Positions 5,002-5,322 of a stretch of 5,322 nt of DNA are shown here, one piece after another; position 1 is the first letter of the stretch; each line of letters opens with the position of its first letter. The notes below the pieces were generated by a model. That model was not told the origin of the DNA and did not search any database. It saw nothing but the letters and a program-made list of their open reading frames with translations. A program made the position numbers and the translations under genes. This DNA is from Candidatus Peregrinibacteria bacterium. Its GTDB lineage: Bacteria > Patescibacteriota > Gracilibacteria > UBA1369. The stretch spans positions 1 to 5,322 of the forward strand of contig WJJQ01000086.1 of NCBI GenBank assembly GCA_014729615.1, written 5' to 3'.

Positions 5002-5322
5002 CCTCTTATTGATTCCATCATTGCAACGCGCTGATCAATCAGCTCGGCTGTTCCAATGTCTTTTCGGTAAAAAACAGGGCCGCGAACGCTATTACAGGCT
5101 GATGCCGCAATTCTTTCGGCTTCGGCAATGTTTTCGCCAATTCCCACAAAAGCCACAGCCCTTGAGGAACTTAAGCGAATGCCTTCATCTGTACCGTCAA
5201 CTGACGCGTAGTACATTTTAACTCCTTCCGGAACTCGGCCGATTTCAATCCTTTCACCCGCGGCAGATTTTTCAGGGTAGCCTTCCGGCACTATATATTT
5301 GCAGACAGTGGCCTTGTTTTCG
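4998..5322 (-). CDS. purD: Phosphoribosylamine-glycine ligase (GAR synthetase), C-terminal part
   Basis: The frame enters from the right edge and ends at TAA (5000-4998); about 108 residues are visible, so the N-terminal and ATP-grasp catalytic parts lie outside. The visible segment matches the PurD C-terminal domain: ATVCKYIVPEGYPEK, KMYYASVDGTDEGIRLSSSRAVAFVGIG, an EAERIA helix, and RGPVFYRKDIGTAELI near the end (family pattern of an (Y/H)RKDIG string). The wording, with VPEGYP, YYASVD and a GP-V-(F/Y)-(Y/H)RKDIGT ending, resembles the archaeal-type PurD more than the E. coli type, from memory. PurD joins phosphoribosylamine and glycine with ATP in step two of purine synthesis, in the cytoplasm. 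A GTG at 5291-5289 is open in frame but is internal, because homology continues upstream to the edge. The gene converges on the TyrA-PheA gene and their stop codons overlap in TTAA. Confidence 0.88.
   Translation of the reverse strand, partial: ENKATVCKYIVPEGYPEKSAAGERIEIGRVPEGVKMYYASVDGTDEGIRLSSSRAVAFVGIGENIAEAERIAASACNSVRGPVFYRKDIGTAELIDQRVAMMESIRG

Noticed and set aside
5030..5043. GCTGATCAATCAGC hairpin just after the TyrA-PheA stop as a terminator
   Set aside because: The arms are only six bases with a two-base loop, there is no T-run afterwards, and the sequence is explained as purD coding sequence.
5009..5221. Plus-strand ORF of 70 codons at the right end
   Set aside because: It is a shadow of the minus-strand purD frame, whose motifs are clear.

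Overview
The window reads as ordinary bacterial DNA using the standard genetic code, moderately AT-rich, with compact gene packing. No ribosomal RNA, tRNA or other phylogenetic marker is present, so lineage is an inference. The combination of SLH-domain secreted proteins carrying paired cysteines, genes without Shine-Dalgarno (SD) sequences, an archaeal-flavoured PurD C-terminus and a fused TyrA-PheA enzyme resembles what I know of better-equipped Candidate Phyla Radiation / Patescibacteria genomes (for example Peregrinibacteria-like lineages). I hold this only with low to moderate confidence.

Layout: (1) Positions 1-306, minus strand, hold the 5' part of a secreted SLH-domain protein that runs off the left edge, with a promoter at 332-359. 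(2) Positions 364-606, plus strand, hold a small, unrecognised soluble ORF, divergent from the SLH gene. (3) Positions 607-905 are intergenic. They contain three closely spaced perfect palindromes (637-695), an A-rich tract, a near-consensus sigma-70-type promoter (738-766) and a leader of about 130 nt whose last 43 nt contain no G. (4) Positions 906-3014, plus strand, encode a 702-residue secreted, extremely acidic surface protein: signal peptide, four FlgD-like Ig modules separated in part by Asp-rich linkers, three SLH modules and a Tyr/Asn-rich C-terminal tail. A strong intrinsic terminator follows at 3025-3065. (5) A new promoter at 3078-3106 drives a two-gene operon: a tiny single-pass membrane protein (start 3114 or 3117, probably leaderless mRNA), then, after one base, a 570-residue fusion of prephenate dehydrogenase (TyrA), prephenate dehydratase (PheA) and an ACT domain. 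(6) Positions 4998-5322, minus strand, hold the C-terminal part of PurD, convergent with the fusion gene; the two stop codons overlap in TTAA.

Functionally there are two unrelated themes. The left half is cell-surface architecture: two SLH proteins, one of which is a plausible S-layer or surface-coat protein with calcium-binding potential. The right half is biosynthesis: one polypeptide could turn prephenate into both the Tyr and Phe precursors under Phe feedback through ACT, and PurD serves purine synthesis. The most unusual items are the TyrA-PheA-ACT fusion with no chorismate mutase domain and with an altered TRF motif, the Asp-rich Ig/SLH protein with its Tyr tail, and the apparent absence of SD sequences at every operon-leading gene whose start is visible.
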